64,000 nucleotides of DNA from Polytrichum commune (GCA_950295325.1 OX485807.1:16581001-16645000); one strand, 5' to 3'; shown: positions 26,613 to 38,292, counted from the first letter of the stretch. Notes: generated by a model from the sequence alone, not told the origin. Numbers and translations: made by a program.

Positions 26613-26690
26613 GTTGGTGAATGGATTTGAACCTTGGACCTCACATCTCTGCACCAACACCTTAGCCACCAACTCATTGCACATTACATA
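26613..26690 (-). repeat. tRNA-like (SINE-type) segment with A and B boxes
   Basis: On the minus strand TGGCTAAGGTGTTGG fits the RNA polymerase III A box, and GGTTCAAATCC, about 30 bases further, fits the B box. I could not draw a convincing cloverleaf with an acceptor stem. It therefore looks more like a tRNA-derived SINE head or a tRNA relic than a working tRNA. Confidence 0.35.
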
Positions 26691-26955
26691 TGCATTAGAA
26701 GGGTTTTTAAGCAATTTATATGAAAAGCCAGCATTTAATGTAAGAATGTAGAAAATAAAACACCTCTCCCCCATCCGACATAAAAACTTGTCCCTTATAG
26801 AGTTTTGGCAGATTCATCTCAAAGAATTTGGACTAGACAAATTTGAGGTCTTTGAACCTAGATCTGGTGTCTAAATGACTAAAAATAATAAACTGAGTCT
26901 TATGTACTATTTCAAGGCTTCTTGTTGGATGAATGAAAAACATTGGTAGGTAGTC

Positions 26956-27300
26956 CTCGGGGGGGGGGGGGGGTAGTCATTGGTTGGAGTAGCAATATAC
27001 GTGCGAACAAATGATAGGGTATTTTAAAAACATGGGGGAAAAAAATTACAAATGGACTTAAGAGTAATATAGGGTATCAAAAACGGCACTGGACATTTTT
27101 AAAGTTCTATAGGGTATGGAATAATAGGTAATTTGGAATTATAAGTAATGCAAGCCATTTTCTATTAACCCAAAGTAGAAAATTACATAATGATAGCATG
27201 TGAAAAAAAAAAAATTGAAAGTAATACCCCCCTATAAAATAATGGTTGTTCGCACCTATATCCTTAACTTTTTAACACATTGCCCCCCCCCCCCCCCGAG
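26956..27300. mobile_element. Non-autonomous TIR element with poly-G/poly-C ends, copy 2
   Basis: It is nearly identical to 25507-25854 over its whole length, with only scattered substitutions and one- to few-base indels. The 8-bp flanks are AGGTAGTC and AGGCTCTC. These do not match well, and a (CT)n run begins directly at the right end, so the duplication may have been altered. The two copies lie 1.1 kb apart in the same orientation. Confidence 0.75.
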
Positions 27301-27900
27301 AGGCTCTCTCTCTCTCTCGCTCGTAATTACTTATGAAGGTGACTCATATCTAGATCTAGATTAGATCTACAAGATCTCTACAATGAAACAAAGATAAACA
27401 TGCGATTAGTATGAGATGATTAGCAAATCCAAATTGAAGTTGTAGTCACTGTTCCGATAATTTTTGGATCTCATAATGATAGGTTATTCATTGTCAAAGT
27501 AAAAACCCTAAACCGGCGGAGATAGAGTCAAGTGTGGAGGGACTGTCATGTTTTGAAATAAAATTATTGTATTCCCATTATTGAAAAGTTGAAACTCTCC
27601 CTTTGATTAAGAGGGGCAATTATGAGATGAAACAAACTCTCATATTTGATGCATCCCACTTTGGTTTGTCCCATGATGATTCCCCTCTATCATGGGACAT
27701 GCAAACTTCTCATCTATAACATTGTGACTCATGGGATTTAAGAGGTATGTCCCATGTTCTTCCCATGGGACACGGTTGGAAGTTGCTTGTGTGGGTAGGA
27801 CATCCATAAACTAAATGATAAAATGTGTTGAAACGCTCTTTCAATTACCAACAAAACCCCACAAGGCACTCGAATACCCGTAATTATCATGCTAGGCTTA

Positions 27901-28040
27901 AACCATTGAAAACAAGTCACTCAAAGGTTATCGGTTGTGCTAGCTAGGATGGCACTGCGAGATGAAATTGTACCATTGAAAACAAGGCACTCAAAGGTTA
28001 TCGGTTGTGCTAGCTAGGATGGCACTGTGAGATGTAATTG
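27901..28040 (+). repeat. 70-bp tandem duplication
   Basis: Two adjacent 70-base units (27901-27970 and 27971-28040) start ACCATTGAAAACAAG and differ at only about three positions. This is a recent local duplication with no coding content. Confidence 0.95.
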
Positions 28041-28559
28041 TGTGGTGAGTAATTGTATTACCTTCCCACTAGATTTGGTGGTTGGGTATAGTCAGTGTCC
28101 GGGATGGCGACTCGAACAAATAATGGGCTCGTCCAAAAATCTCACAAAGGCATAGATTTTGTACACATAATCGTATATATAATCTAGATTATGTTTAAAA
28201 TAATCTGGATTCATGAGTTTCAGAAGAGAAGCGGGAGAGAAGCCACCGAGAGAAGCCACCGAGAGAAGTCGGGAAGAGAGTTAGGAGTAGGGCACACAAG
28301 CCAAAATAATCTATATTATCTTCAAATTTTTGTAATTTACATAAATTATAATTAGGTATAATGGAGACCATATTATGCACAAGCCCCCCTATCCAAGAGA
28401 AAATCCACACCAATTTCAAAGTACTCATGTATTATAAAAGTACATAGACATGTTCAAAACAAAAACTTATTACGTATTATGGACTCCATTCTAAATTCTG
28501 TAAAATTGTTTCTTTAGTATGAATGTACAAGGATAATATGGATGGAATATCTGTTACAA

Positions 28560-30770
28560 ATTATGTTGCAGTAGTTGGCACCCCGGGAGAGTGAGTGTGC
28601 AGACAAAAAGTTCAGGAAGCCCAATTTATACGTAATTCATCTTCGGCAGCATAGCGTTCTCATTCTCATCATCATCATCATCGTCGTTGTCGTCATGGCC
28701 GATGTACCAAGAGCAGCGAAGCGAAGTGAAGAAGTTGGCGTACAGACACGAGTCTTATGGTAACTTTAGCGACAAAACGTGGCCCAAATCCGAGTCTTCG
28801 CACCGTCGCTCCCCGAAGCTCGCTTTGTCCAAGCTCGCACATCGAATCGAAGGGGATAAGTTGCTCCTCATGAGCTGCAAGCTTGTGTAACAAATCAAAT
28901 TCGAAACGGCAGGTTAAGCTTGGGAGCGCGTTCGGATGTTGGGGCATGCAGTGTGAGCTGATCGGAGTGCAAGAGGGAGCAAGGGCGGTAGCTAGTCTAC
29001 GTGCACACGAATTAGACGAAAGTGCCATGTAGCAGTTGCTTTGCGATCGCTTGCTTGGTTGGTGCTCGAGGCGGGGCGTGAAGTGAACTATTCACTACTG
29101 CAACTATATATGTGCTTCTCATAATCTTCTGTTGTTGCGTCGTCGTCGTCGACGTCAACCCCATTGTTGTCCAACACTCTTTACCGCTTGTTTATGTAAC
29201 TGCAATTGGCGGCACTAGTTGCGGATTAGCAGTCGTTTGTAGGAGGTGAGTTCATTCCTCCACGACGTGACTTCGTTCATTCCTAGTCATTGTACAGACA
29301 ACTAAAACAGTTTCTTTCGGTGCCAGATACATGTAAGGCTCATCGGAAGCCGAAGCCTAAAGCAGCGGTTTAGAAAAACGGAACATTTTTGTAAATCCAC
29401 TAGTGGCAGATGTAGTGTTATTTTACAAGGTTACAAGGCCATATGGAGCGAAGCGAAGAGGGTTAACTCTTTCTCGAGTGCACACGGTGCAACCAAAAAA
29501 ACAGCCACAAGTGATTTCACTTGGAATTTCTCGCTGGTCTCCTCTATAGATCTGTCTCGTAATAAACTGCCAAAACCATAACTCTCATCAAGACAACGAA
29601 CAGGCGAAGACCTGTTTATTTCGGTGTTTTGACTGCAAAATTTGTGAAGTGGACTCTGTACCCATAGGCACAGAACATCCGTGAGGCGCGCAGAGGGTCT
29701 TCAAGAGACATACAGAGAGAGTGTAAAGGATGCGACGTCCGTGCTTTATTTGACAGGAAACCCTGCAATAATGTTGAAGAGGTTTTACTAGAGGTTGACG
29801 TGGGAAAGAAACTAAGTCCGCACTTGAGATTATTAGTATCTGCTGTTGCTTCGTTATTGTGGGAAGTCAATGGCTGCATCCCGTCCAATGGCCGAAAATA
29901 AGATGGGTGGCTGTGGATGGTTAATTTGGGAGATAGATAGCATCCTGGTTTCAGGTTTATTGTTCCTATCGACTAGGTTCTGTTCATCTTGTTTGGCAAG
30001 TCACAGCTCAGCCTGTCGCTCAGGGTGTCACACAACTTGAGCTCGAGCTCGAGCTTGCAAGGTTGCAGGGCACAGGTAAAAAACTTAAAGTTTTGCATGT
30101 GCTCAAGACGGTGCAACTCTGTCTCAAGGTTGGTCCCGCTTATTTTGAACCGATTTTCAAGTTCAAGCTAGAACTTGTGGTCATGCGAAGTCCGATGACA
30201 AGTTGAAGTTCGGATCTGAATTTGAAAATTCAATCCAAAACAACAAGGAATCAAGCTCTACCATCTTAGGCACACATAAAGGCTCCTATTCTTTTACCTG
30301 TGTGGCCGGCCCTTCAGTAGAATGCAGTGTTTGGGATACTAGTCAGAAAGACGTGTGTGACGACATGCAACTTTATTGTACTATGTGAACAATGTTAGCT
30401 TCCACGGTCTTATACATCATTCACGCACAGGCGGGCTTGCCAATTGTCGAAATGGCAACTAACACCGACACGTAATTAATGTTTGTGTCTTGCATGTTCC
30501 ATGTGGACCTTGCCCCGGCACCAAGACATAGGCCGACGAATTTTGAGTAACGCAAAAAACATGTTTATTCCCGGCCCTTGACCATATTATTCTGTCGTCT
30601 AGGGTCAGGGAGCATGAAATTTAGTAATGTCATGGACCATCGGTCAATAACAAGAAGAAACAAACACTAATCATATGTTGGTTGCCATTTCGACTTGGCA
30701 AGCGCTCCTGTGTGTGATTGGTGTATTACAGAGTTACTGATCATGTATATTTTGGTGGATGGTTGGCCAG
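28560..30770 (+). promoter_or_regulatory. Upstream region and probable 5' leader of AP2 gene A
   Basis: This stretch is richer in GC and CpG than the DNA to its left, carries a (CAT/CGT)n run at 28668-28695, and has no convincing coding frame. A strong splice donor, GGAG|GTGAGT at about 29246, and another, CACAG|GTAAA at 30076, precede the acceptor TTGGCCAG|AGAATCC at 30770. Gene B has a homologous acceptor (CCCACAG|AGATTC at 48344) the same short distance before its ATG. Both genes therefore probably have a 5' untranslated intron. Transcription start and donor choice are inference. Confidence 0.4.
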
Positions 30771-30794
30771 AGAATCCAAGGTTCAGCAGCAGAG

Positions 30795-32492
30795 ATGTCG
30801 AAATGCCGCCGATGTCGGGAGCTGTTCCGCTCAGTGCTCCGCTCGGTGCAAGCTATTAAGTTATTAAAAGACAGTCACTCTGTCTGCAAGAAACTCTTCA
30901 CCCCTGAATTTTTCGACTCTCCGACTTATCAGTTTGAGCAAGATGGCATCGACAGCTCTGCAGCGCCTCAACCAGGAGCCACGTCTTTGGATTACGGGCT
31001 CAGCTTTTTCGACACTATGGACGACTTTATCTTTCCTGACCCTGAATACTCTCCAGCACTCACAATAGAGAGTATTGACACTGGGCTAACATACCCAACG
31101 AATTTGGAGTCTACCAATTTGAAACTCCAGACGGAGCTCAGCTGGTTCCACCAAACTGGAGAACCATTTTATGATACATCTCATAATTTTACCCCTCACC
31201 CATTGAATGGAGATCTCTCACTACTACATGAGCAGGGGACGGCCATGTATGGCACAGATGAGACTGTGTCTGCCTTGTTGCCTATACCTGAACCTAATTA
31301 TGAGGATGTCGCGTTACTAAACTGTAACACCTCCGGGAGTCCTGCAATTATGTTGCAGACTTCCACATTCAACTGGAGGGATGAGATCCCAGTGCCTCAA
31401 AATTACCAGGATCTGACCAGCTTTGTGTGCCAGACCATTGATGCTGGCCCACCATATCACCGTCTTGTTGAATGTGAACAAGTGGCGGAGGGAGACGATT
31501 GGTACATCCCACAAGTGCCTCAAACCCAGGCTCGGAGACTAGGCTGGTGTACGATAAGAAACATGGTCATCAGGGCGTGCAAAATCTTTCTATCAAGAAT
31601 CAGATCGAGGATGGTGAGAATACTCCCTCACCCATCCAAGTCTTTTTGCCACTTTTGAACCTACGGTATGATTGTGGGGACTTCAAACTCCACAAACGAT
31701 TTTGACACCAGGAATTGTCTCACCTGGTTAGCAATGCAAATCATGGAGTTTGTTGTTCCAAGTTTCGGCATCGGAGGTGCGATGCCAAAAAGAATAGGAT
31801 GTCGACGATTCTCTTTCTCTTCAAGTGATCACCACATAGGCATAGGCCTTCCCAATTGTGCCCAGGACTGAACCCTGAATGGTGTCTATACTTTGAGCAC
31901 ATAGTCCAATCTCATCATAGAACATGTCTTTTTGATGTCCATTCTTGAGTGCAAACTTTACCATTTACCATTCAAACGTAGGTGTCCAATTAAGAAGAGT
32001 GGCCCAAGAGTGATCACTTAAGGCTCACACACCTCATAGTGCCACCAAATCTGATGCTGGTCAGCTAACAATAAAGTTGCCTCTGAACAGGGCCTCCAAC
32101 GCAAACGCAAATGCAGGGAGGACGATGACTACAGTGGAGTTCGACACAGGAGGTCTCGACCTCAAAAATTTGGATGCGAATGTCGTCTGTCAGCATTGGT
32201 ACACGGAAAAGAAGCTGGGAAACTCTGGCTTGGATCGTTCCCCACCCAACAGGGAGCAGCTCGGGCTTACGATGTAGGAAGAATGTTTTGCAGCAAGCGA
32301 GCCACAGGATTTAATTTTCCTGCGTCCGAGGGTATCCTCTCCATTTTAAGACATGTAATCCTCAATCTTCCCCTTGAAGCGAGAAAAGAAGCGATTAAGG
32401 ATGTGGCGAAGGAGTACGGGAAAACTGGAGGCATTGATGGATGTACTAGGAAATTATTTTCCCAGGCATCAAACCAGTTCCAATGGAATTAG
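30795..32492 (+). CDS. AP2/ERF-type transcription factor, gene A (two coding exons)
   Basis: Predicted nuclear DNA-binding protein of 406 residues. Exon 1 is 30795-31613 and exon 2 is 32091-32492. The intron begins ATG|GTGAGA, ends TGAACAG|GG and is phase 0. The start MSKCRRCRELF is chosen because gene B starts at the homologous place. Exon 1 has a basic N-terminal block (LFRSVLRSVQAIK), an acidic, aromatic-rich middle with no known domain, and RRLGWCTIRNMVIRACK just before the intron. Exon 2 opens with basic RKRKCRED, then an AP2 domain at about residues 287-350 (YSGVR, KLWLGSF, AARAYDVG, FNFP), then an extension with LPLEARKEAIKDVAKEYG. The domain lacks the Trp of the usual RPWGK strand and has FGCECR where WVAEIR is typical. 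YRG is YSG. Specific target sites are unknown. Transcription regulation is inferred from the AP2 domain only. Confidence 0.8.
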
Positions 32493-32702
32493 GTGGGTAG
32501 GTACTAGGTTGAGTCCAGTGTTGGGACTTCATATCACACTTGTATTTTAATACCACTTCAAGGTAGGGCATCTGTTGAATACTTTACACTTTCTTTTTAG
32601 ACCAGTAGGGTACAGCTTTTTGAGGATTTATTATATTATATTATATATTTTTAATACCATGTCAGTAATCATTGAAGAAGTTAGAGCCTTCATATCTAGG
32701 TA

Positions 32703-33838
32703 CAGTCTAACCTTGATAATGTCACCCTTGTTAATAGAACACCTTGATATTTTCACCTAAAAGTTTGAAACCGATTTTCATAGTGTAAAACTCCCTCGTT
32801 ATTATCCCTATCACCCTTGATAATGTCACTATTTTTTTCCAAAATCCGTAGTGTAAATGTGATAATATCAAGTATGGATGGATTGTATGGGTGGGCATGG
32901 GTTCGATATTATTGTTCATGGGTGAGCATGGCCTAAAGCAAAGCATATTGGGGGTCATTGAATGAGCTTTCATTCAATGCTTTTGGCATTGAATGTTGAT
33001 GTATTTCAAGCTATGCTATGGTGTGTGGCAGCATGGCATGAATTAGATGATCAAACCATTAGAAATTGTTGGAGAAAGTCCGCCATATTGCATGCAGAGT
33101 GGAATGCAGATATAAACAATCTTGATGAACGTATGAAGTCCAAAATGGAGGAAGCAACTTTGGAATTGGGTAGACTCATCGCTGCATTAAATTTGGGTTT
33201 GGATGTTGAAGGCAAGCCTGTAGAAAAGCTTTGTCCTTTGGAGTACATAAACATGGAAGGTGAAGATGATTTTGAGGTGGAATTTTCTACTGAGGAGCTT
33301 GTGCAATTAGTGCAAGATGGCGAACAGGTTCTTGATTCCATGGAAGTGGACCCATTGATTGTTGATAGCAGTGATGATGAGTCTAAAGTAGTGAAGCTAA
33401 GCAATGCACAAAAATATGCTAAAGATGTTTTGAATTTTATGGCTAGCCAAGGTTCTCAGATTTTCAGCACTCATGAGTTGTTAGAAATGGAAAAAATCCA
33501 TGACAAACTCATTAGAATTGGTGTTGCACTTTTAACATCAACAAAACAATGTGACATTAGAAGCTTCTTTGTCTCTAGTGAGAGGTCTTTACCTGATCTC
33601 AATGACACATTATGATGTGCTCTTGTTGTTATTCACAATTTTGAATTAGATTTTACATTCAAAAACATTGAAGTCTCGTATTTGTTTTAAAATTGTAATT
33701 ATATTTTGATTTTCTACATATTTTTTTATAATATCACATTATGCACAAAATGTGACATTATCAAGTATGTCACACCTTGTTATATCACGCTTTTTGGTGA
33801 AACGGAGGATGTGACATTATCAAGGTTAGGGTGTACAG
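32703..33838 (+). mobile_element. Deleted pogo-like (Tc1/mariner) transposon
   Basis: The ends carry inverted CTAACCTTGATAATGTCAC (left, from 32703) and GTGACATTATCAAGGTTAG (right, ending 33838), with the dinucleotide TA on both outer sides. A second inner copy of TTGATAATGTCAC lies at about 32817 on the left, and one of GTGACATTATCAAG at about 33752 on the right, so each end is doubled. The outermost bases differ (CAGTCTAACC versus CTGTACACCC read inward). The only coding content is the C-terminal part of a pogo/Tigger transposase. Confidence 0.7.
32962..33615 (+). pseudogene. C-terminal fragment of a pogo/Tigger-type transposase
   Basis: An uninterrupted frame of 217 codons. Near the start, VDVFQAMLWCVAAWHELDDQ followed by TIRNCWRKS matches the end of the DDE_1 domain of Tigger/pogo transposases, where an alternating Trp pattern precedes NCWRK. 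It then has a long acidic tail (EGEDDFEVEFSTEELVQLV) typical of these proteins. The N-terminal CENP-B-like DNA-binding domains and the catalytic DDE triad are absent. A TGA directly precedes the ATG, and the 260 bases to the left element end are non-coding. By itself it cannot catalyse transposition. That the frame is still open may be chance or recent deletion. Confidence 0.7.
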
Positions 33839-34078
33839 TAATGCCAGCATCAAAATGGTTTTAATGCAAATATTGACTCGGTTGTATAAAGATTCCTTCA
33901 TCTTGTGATATTCATCGAATAATAGTATTAATATTTGATTTGTACCAGAATGCTGGACATCTAGAGGTTCTTTCATACCAATAATGATATTGTGTATTCA
34001 TACCATTGCAAATGTTTATGGTTGGCATGTGGTCAATCCCAATTCCAATTCGAAAGCACATGTGGCAACATCACTTGA

Positions 34079-34474
34079 ATGCACATCTTCAGACATTATT
34101 ATAAATTGTCGAAAGTGGGGCAAATATTCCTACCAGAACAAGAGTTTTTGAAGGACTTTAGAAATAATCCTATTGAGATTGCAATTCTTGCACAATTAAT
34201 GATATGGATGAAGTGTCTTAATGTCCGTGTTCTTTCCAAGCATGTTACTCCTCTTTGTGAAAGAACAAATCATCAATTCATTAGAAGAATGAGATGTGAT
34301 TTTGAAATAGACGTTGCACAAGGGAGAGTTCCCAATTCAAATCCTTTGTATAATATCTTCAAATTTGTTGAGGATCAACTAAATATTAATAAGGAGCGTC
34401 GGTGTTGTTTTACACTGGTGTGCTACGTCCGTTCACCCTCTCCTAATCATGTCCGTTCATGGGAGAGGGCTTAA
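34079..34474 (+). CDS. Unknown open frame, 131 codons, starting in a repeat-like segment
   Basis: I do not recognise the product. The middle (PIEIAILAQLMIWMKCLNVR, VTPLCERTNHQFIRRMR, PLYNIFKFVEDQL) has a globular, protein-like composition. The first 35 codons lie on DNA that resembles the right arm of the foldback element at 49375-49788 (GTGGGGCAAA, CCTACCAGAACAAGAG, GACTTTAG). Either the foldback family arose from a gene fragment or the frame has run into a transposon end by chance. The last 20 codons look random. Nothing indicates a promoter or splice sites. Confidence 0.25.
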   Translation: MHIFRHYYKLSKVGQIFLPEQEFLKDFRNNPIEIAILAQLMIWMKCLNVRVLSKHVTPLCERTNHQFIRRMRCDFEIDVAQGRVPNSNPLYNIFKFVEDQLNINKERRCCFTLVCYVRSPSPNHVRSWERA

Positions 34475-35224
34475 TACCTATTTTGATAGGTGGACTATGG
34501 GATAGTTAGTGTTAGTAAGTATATATATTGGGTTAACTAATGTTAGTAGATATATACAAAATGTGGATCGGGGAGGGGGGGATTAGTCTAGTGGGATTGG
34601 GGATTATTTCTTTTCGAGTTTTCTTTTGTTGAGGATAATGTGTGTTAAGTATCTAATGGAGATTTGTGAGAGGGTGACCATGAGTTTGTTGATTTCTTGG
34701 GTAGGGATTCTAAGGTTTGTGAGCCTTTTGGTGATTGGGGTATGAATGATGAGCGAAGAAGCCTATGTGCAAATCTAATGAAAATGTAAATTCCACATGA
34801 TGACATCTATATTTCCACTAGAATATGGTGGGCACGCAACTTACATGAAAACTAACCCTAAGAAACCGTGAAACCTTATTTTAACCACCCACAAAAAGAA
34901 GTTACCGAAATATGTCCCAGCCTTATTGAAATTATGACCCTATAGATTCTCAATGGGCCCCCCATCAAGAATTGGTGGTTGGACTCTGCCCTCACCTTGC
35001 TGACAAGGATGAGTCTGTTTGCTTATCATTCCTTTGTCTGTACATTTCATTCTACCAAGCGGGTCGTTGGAATCCAGGTAAAACCTCAACTCCCACATCT
35101 CAGCCTCACAATAGTGTTGTTTGACTTTGGAGTTGGAATTGTAGATTTGAGCAAGTCTAATCCACCTACGGTAACTACATCTATAATTTTCCTTTTAAGC
35201 ATTTCGGCGTAGTTACTATTATCA
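34475..35224. other. No recognisable feature
   Basis: This is non-coding sequence with short repeats of TTAGTGTTAGTAAGTATATA and ATGTTAGTAGATATATA near 34510-34560 and an 8-G run at 34572. No gene or bounded element is visible. Confidence 0.4.
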
Positions 35225-35801
35225 CCGACTGGGGTGAATAAACTATATTTGGAGAGTTGTTTTCAAGTTGTGTTGAGTCTTGTTGGTAAATGAAAGAGGA
35301 TTTCAATGTATCTTAGTATGTATTGTCCCTCTTAGCATCGCATGAACAATGTCGAACACTTAACTAAAAGTTGGCTTGTTGTGTAACAATGACACCAATC
35401 GTCAAGTGGGACTCAATGAATTTCTAATGTCACTAACTTTGCACAACCAAGGTCACACACTAGTTAAACCACTTTTTGGTTCAAATACCTAAGTAAGGAG
35501 CGCATGGCACACACCCTGGTACTAACATGATTTAAGAGTCATGAGTCACCCCAACTCATAGTCCTAAGGACATGCCTCAAATTAATAAGCTTCTAACCCT
35601 ACATGCATGGGCCTCATCTCACTATCAAAGAATGGAATGTTCACCTCACAACGAGGCCAACTGCCACTTTTGAGGTTAATGCTCCTCTAGACTTTGACGA
35701 GCTTTATAGGCCACACCCTTGTTCAACCAAACGATTTTTAATATTGTTAAAAGAAACCCTTGAAAACAACTCTCCAAATATAGTTTATTCACCCTAGTCG
35801 G
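35225..35801. mobile_element. Element with 43-bp inverted ends
   Basis: CCGACTGGGGTGAATAAAC at 35225 continues into CTATATTTGGAGAGTTG and is mirrored at 35759-35801 with one mismatch in about 43 bases. The outer flanks show no clear duplication. No transposase is present. The arms' near-identity suggests recent activity or gene conversion between arms. Confidence 0.65.
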
Positions 35802-35870
35802 ATAAGATGTCAAATTTGGGGAATCATGAAGAGTGTTGTTGCCTCTAGGAAGTAGGATGAAGTTCCTTTT

Positions 35871-36030
35871 GTGACAACCCCCACACTTGGCCTTCATGAG
35901 GCCTAACCTTCATGTGGTCCCCTTAGCACCTCTCTAGTGTCACACATGCACTTAGCCACCCTCCATGTGGGTGGCCATCGTCTTGTCAGTTTGCATAATT
36001 TGAGTGTCACCCCAAAGTCCACTTTTGCAA
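35871..36030 (+). repeat. Dispersed repeat, copy 1 (partner at 36739)
   Basis: About 160 bases align in direct orientation with 36739-36900. Shared blocks: GACAACCC.CACA, CACCTCTtTAGTG, GTGGCCATCGTCTTGTC versus ATGGCCATTGTCTTGTC, and GTGTCACCCCAAAGTCCACT. No coding content is recognised. Confidence 0.7.
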
Positions 36031-36738
36031 GCAGTGTGTCACTCGCATTAGGGGTGCAACATTCCCACCTCACTATCCCTTTGTCTCCTCCCAACCGGTC
36101 CACCATGTCAAATCATCCTCCATTAGGTTCACTATCCCCATCACTACATTTCGGCTCTCATCCACATCATTGACATTGAATAAATTATTTATTTCTAAGA
36201 GGAAATCCTTGGCCATGGGCCCGCTTGTCGACGCCAAGTAAACAAATCCGGTTGGGTCTTTTTAATCAAAACCCATCACCTTGAGGAGGTATGACCATAA
36301 TCCACATTAGATTGGCCTTTAATGATTTGAATGGGGTTGGTGAGCTCATTGAGCAGCTCCATGGGAATGGAGGTTAACCTTGATGGAATCAAAGGTAGAG
36401 GTCGAGCTTCCAAAACCATTGCACTCTTTTGATGCGAATCGCCTTGCTATGTTTGGTGCAATCAAGACCTCTTGCCAAATCATCATCAATTCCTTGACCT
36501 CTACATGGTCATCACCGTAACTTTTGGTGAAGATTGGGCGCTCCATGGGGCTCCACAAGATTGTCTCCCGTGTTCAAGCTTTTGGTGTTCTTGTCCTTTC
36601 TAGTTCTCACCATCATAATCTAGACCAATGCCGAAGCCGACTAACATTGCCCTTGAGAATAACTTCTCAACTATGATTCTAATTTAGGCAATCAAAAATA
36701 CTATGATATGCCTAGGAGGTAGTTTGTAGCTCCCTTCG

Positions 36739-36900
36739 GGACAACCCGCACATTTACCCTTCGTGAGGTTTAGTGTGCTCCTTTGGCACCTCTTTAGTGC
36801 CACGTCTATACTTAATCACCCCTCATGTAGATGGCCATTGTCTTGTCGCCTTGCGGGGCTTGTGTGTCACCCCAAAGTCCACTCACACAATATGGGATGC
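36739..36900 (+). repeat. Dispersed repeat, copy 2
   Basis: Partner of 35871-36030, about 0.7 kb downstream in the same orientation. The sequence between the copies has no visible gene. Confidence 0.7.
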
Positions 36901-37176
36901 GACAAACAAACTAGAAATTCTCAAAGTGTTGATAATAGGTGTGTCCAACATCGCCTTTAGGTTCTCATGTTCAAACTTTAAGTAGGCTCAATTTGGGCAG
37001 GAATCTATAGGGGTTGTTTTGCATAATGATCACAAACCCGTTAGATTAGGTATGGTTGCCATAGTGAGAGATCCAACATAATGTAGAAGAATTTGGAGAA
37101 ACAAAACTAGTCAAGAAAAAAATTCTATGTAGAAAGACATATACATAGCATTGCTTAAGGTAATGGAGTTGTTAAC

Positions 37177-37960
37177 TTGACTATGGTTGTGCCCTCCTCC
37201 CGATATAACCACCCAAATAAGCTCCTCATAACCCAAATAGGAAATACACTAAAAACTTCCCATCACAATATCACCATTGGCAAAGTCAAAGCGCACACAA
37301 ACATCGTTGGAAATGACGAGGTTCGTAAAATGGCAAAACATGGAGCAAAACAACCCGCATTGTAGAAACCCCTTTCCACCTCATCGGCCATCACACACCA
37401 TAATGGCCATCTATCCCTCCTACATTCACGCAACATGACGGCTCGGTCTACAACCTCAAAAACTACATAAAAAAAGAATACATAAGAGCATTCATCTCCC
37501 ATGCAAAAATTACATTACCCTATACAGACAAATGGCTCTCCAACCTAGATATACACAGAAAATGGTTAAATCTACTATGGGATACCCCTTGGATTACCAA
37601 TGCACAAATAACACAAACCCTTCAATTTAGATTTTAAAAAATAAAATATGTAATAAAATAAACACACACACACACACGCACACGCACGCACGCACGCACG
37701 CACACGCACACATTCTCCAACAAGATATATCCCCAACATGTAACCTATGCACATCCCACTAGAATGACACAAGCCTCCACCTACTATCATGCTGCACTAA
37801 TAAACCTATAAACAATCCAATGATAAACAACACAATAAAGTAGTACACACACTAGCAAACACACTACTAGCCCACCCCACAACCCGATGCTTTACCCTGA
37901 TCAATGTCGGTAAAATTAAAGACTAAAACCTGGCAACACCATACCCTCATGGCTACTCCC
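37177..37960 (+). pseudogene. LINE fragment: RNase H tail and zinc-knuckle region
   Basis: Plus-strand remnant of the same LINE family as 62349-64000. KVKAHTNIVGNDEVRKMAKH is the C-terminal motif of a LINE RNase H, followed after frame breaks by YNLKNYIKKEYIRAF, HAKITLPYTDKWLSNLDIHR and LLWDTPWITNAQI, which follow the order of the other copy. Beyond a (CA/CG)n microsatellite (37661-37712) comes CNLCTSH..DTSLHLLSC, the CCHC knuckle. Multiple stops and frameshifts make it non-functional. Its 5' and 3' ends are not clear. Confidence 0.75.
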
Positions 37961-38292
37961 ATGCACATGCTATCTACCAATATGTAAATGCCTAGTTTTA
38001 TTCTCTTCTTCCATGAAAATTTCATGCTATGAACCTTCTTGAGAATGGAAAATATTGTATTGGAAATGGGGAGAGGGAATTATCGCATACGAGCATACCT
38101 CTCATTCATTCAACATACAAACCCCTGAAATAGTATGCAACCCAGAGGTTTCTCTTTTTAAGTTGATTTGACCCCAAAACTAGCTTCAAAGACCTTGAAT
38201 CAATGTACTCGAGGTCATTTAAGACGAGTCGGCAACAAACATATAGGAGTTCAAATGTTTATGTTGGAAGACGTAACATGTTTATTAAGTAG

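Noticed and set aside
26613..26690. Functional tRNA gene on the minus strand
   Set aside because: A and B boxes are present, but I could not pair an acceptor stem or anticodon arm, so only a tRNA-like relic is reported.
28693..29028. 111-codon minus-strand open frame in the GC-richer region before gene A
   Set aside because: No recognisable motif. It overlaps a microsatellite and a plus-strand frame of equal quality, and is better explained as leader or promoter DNA.
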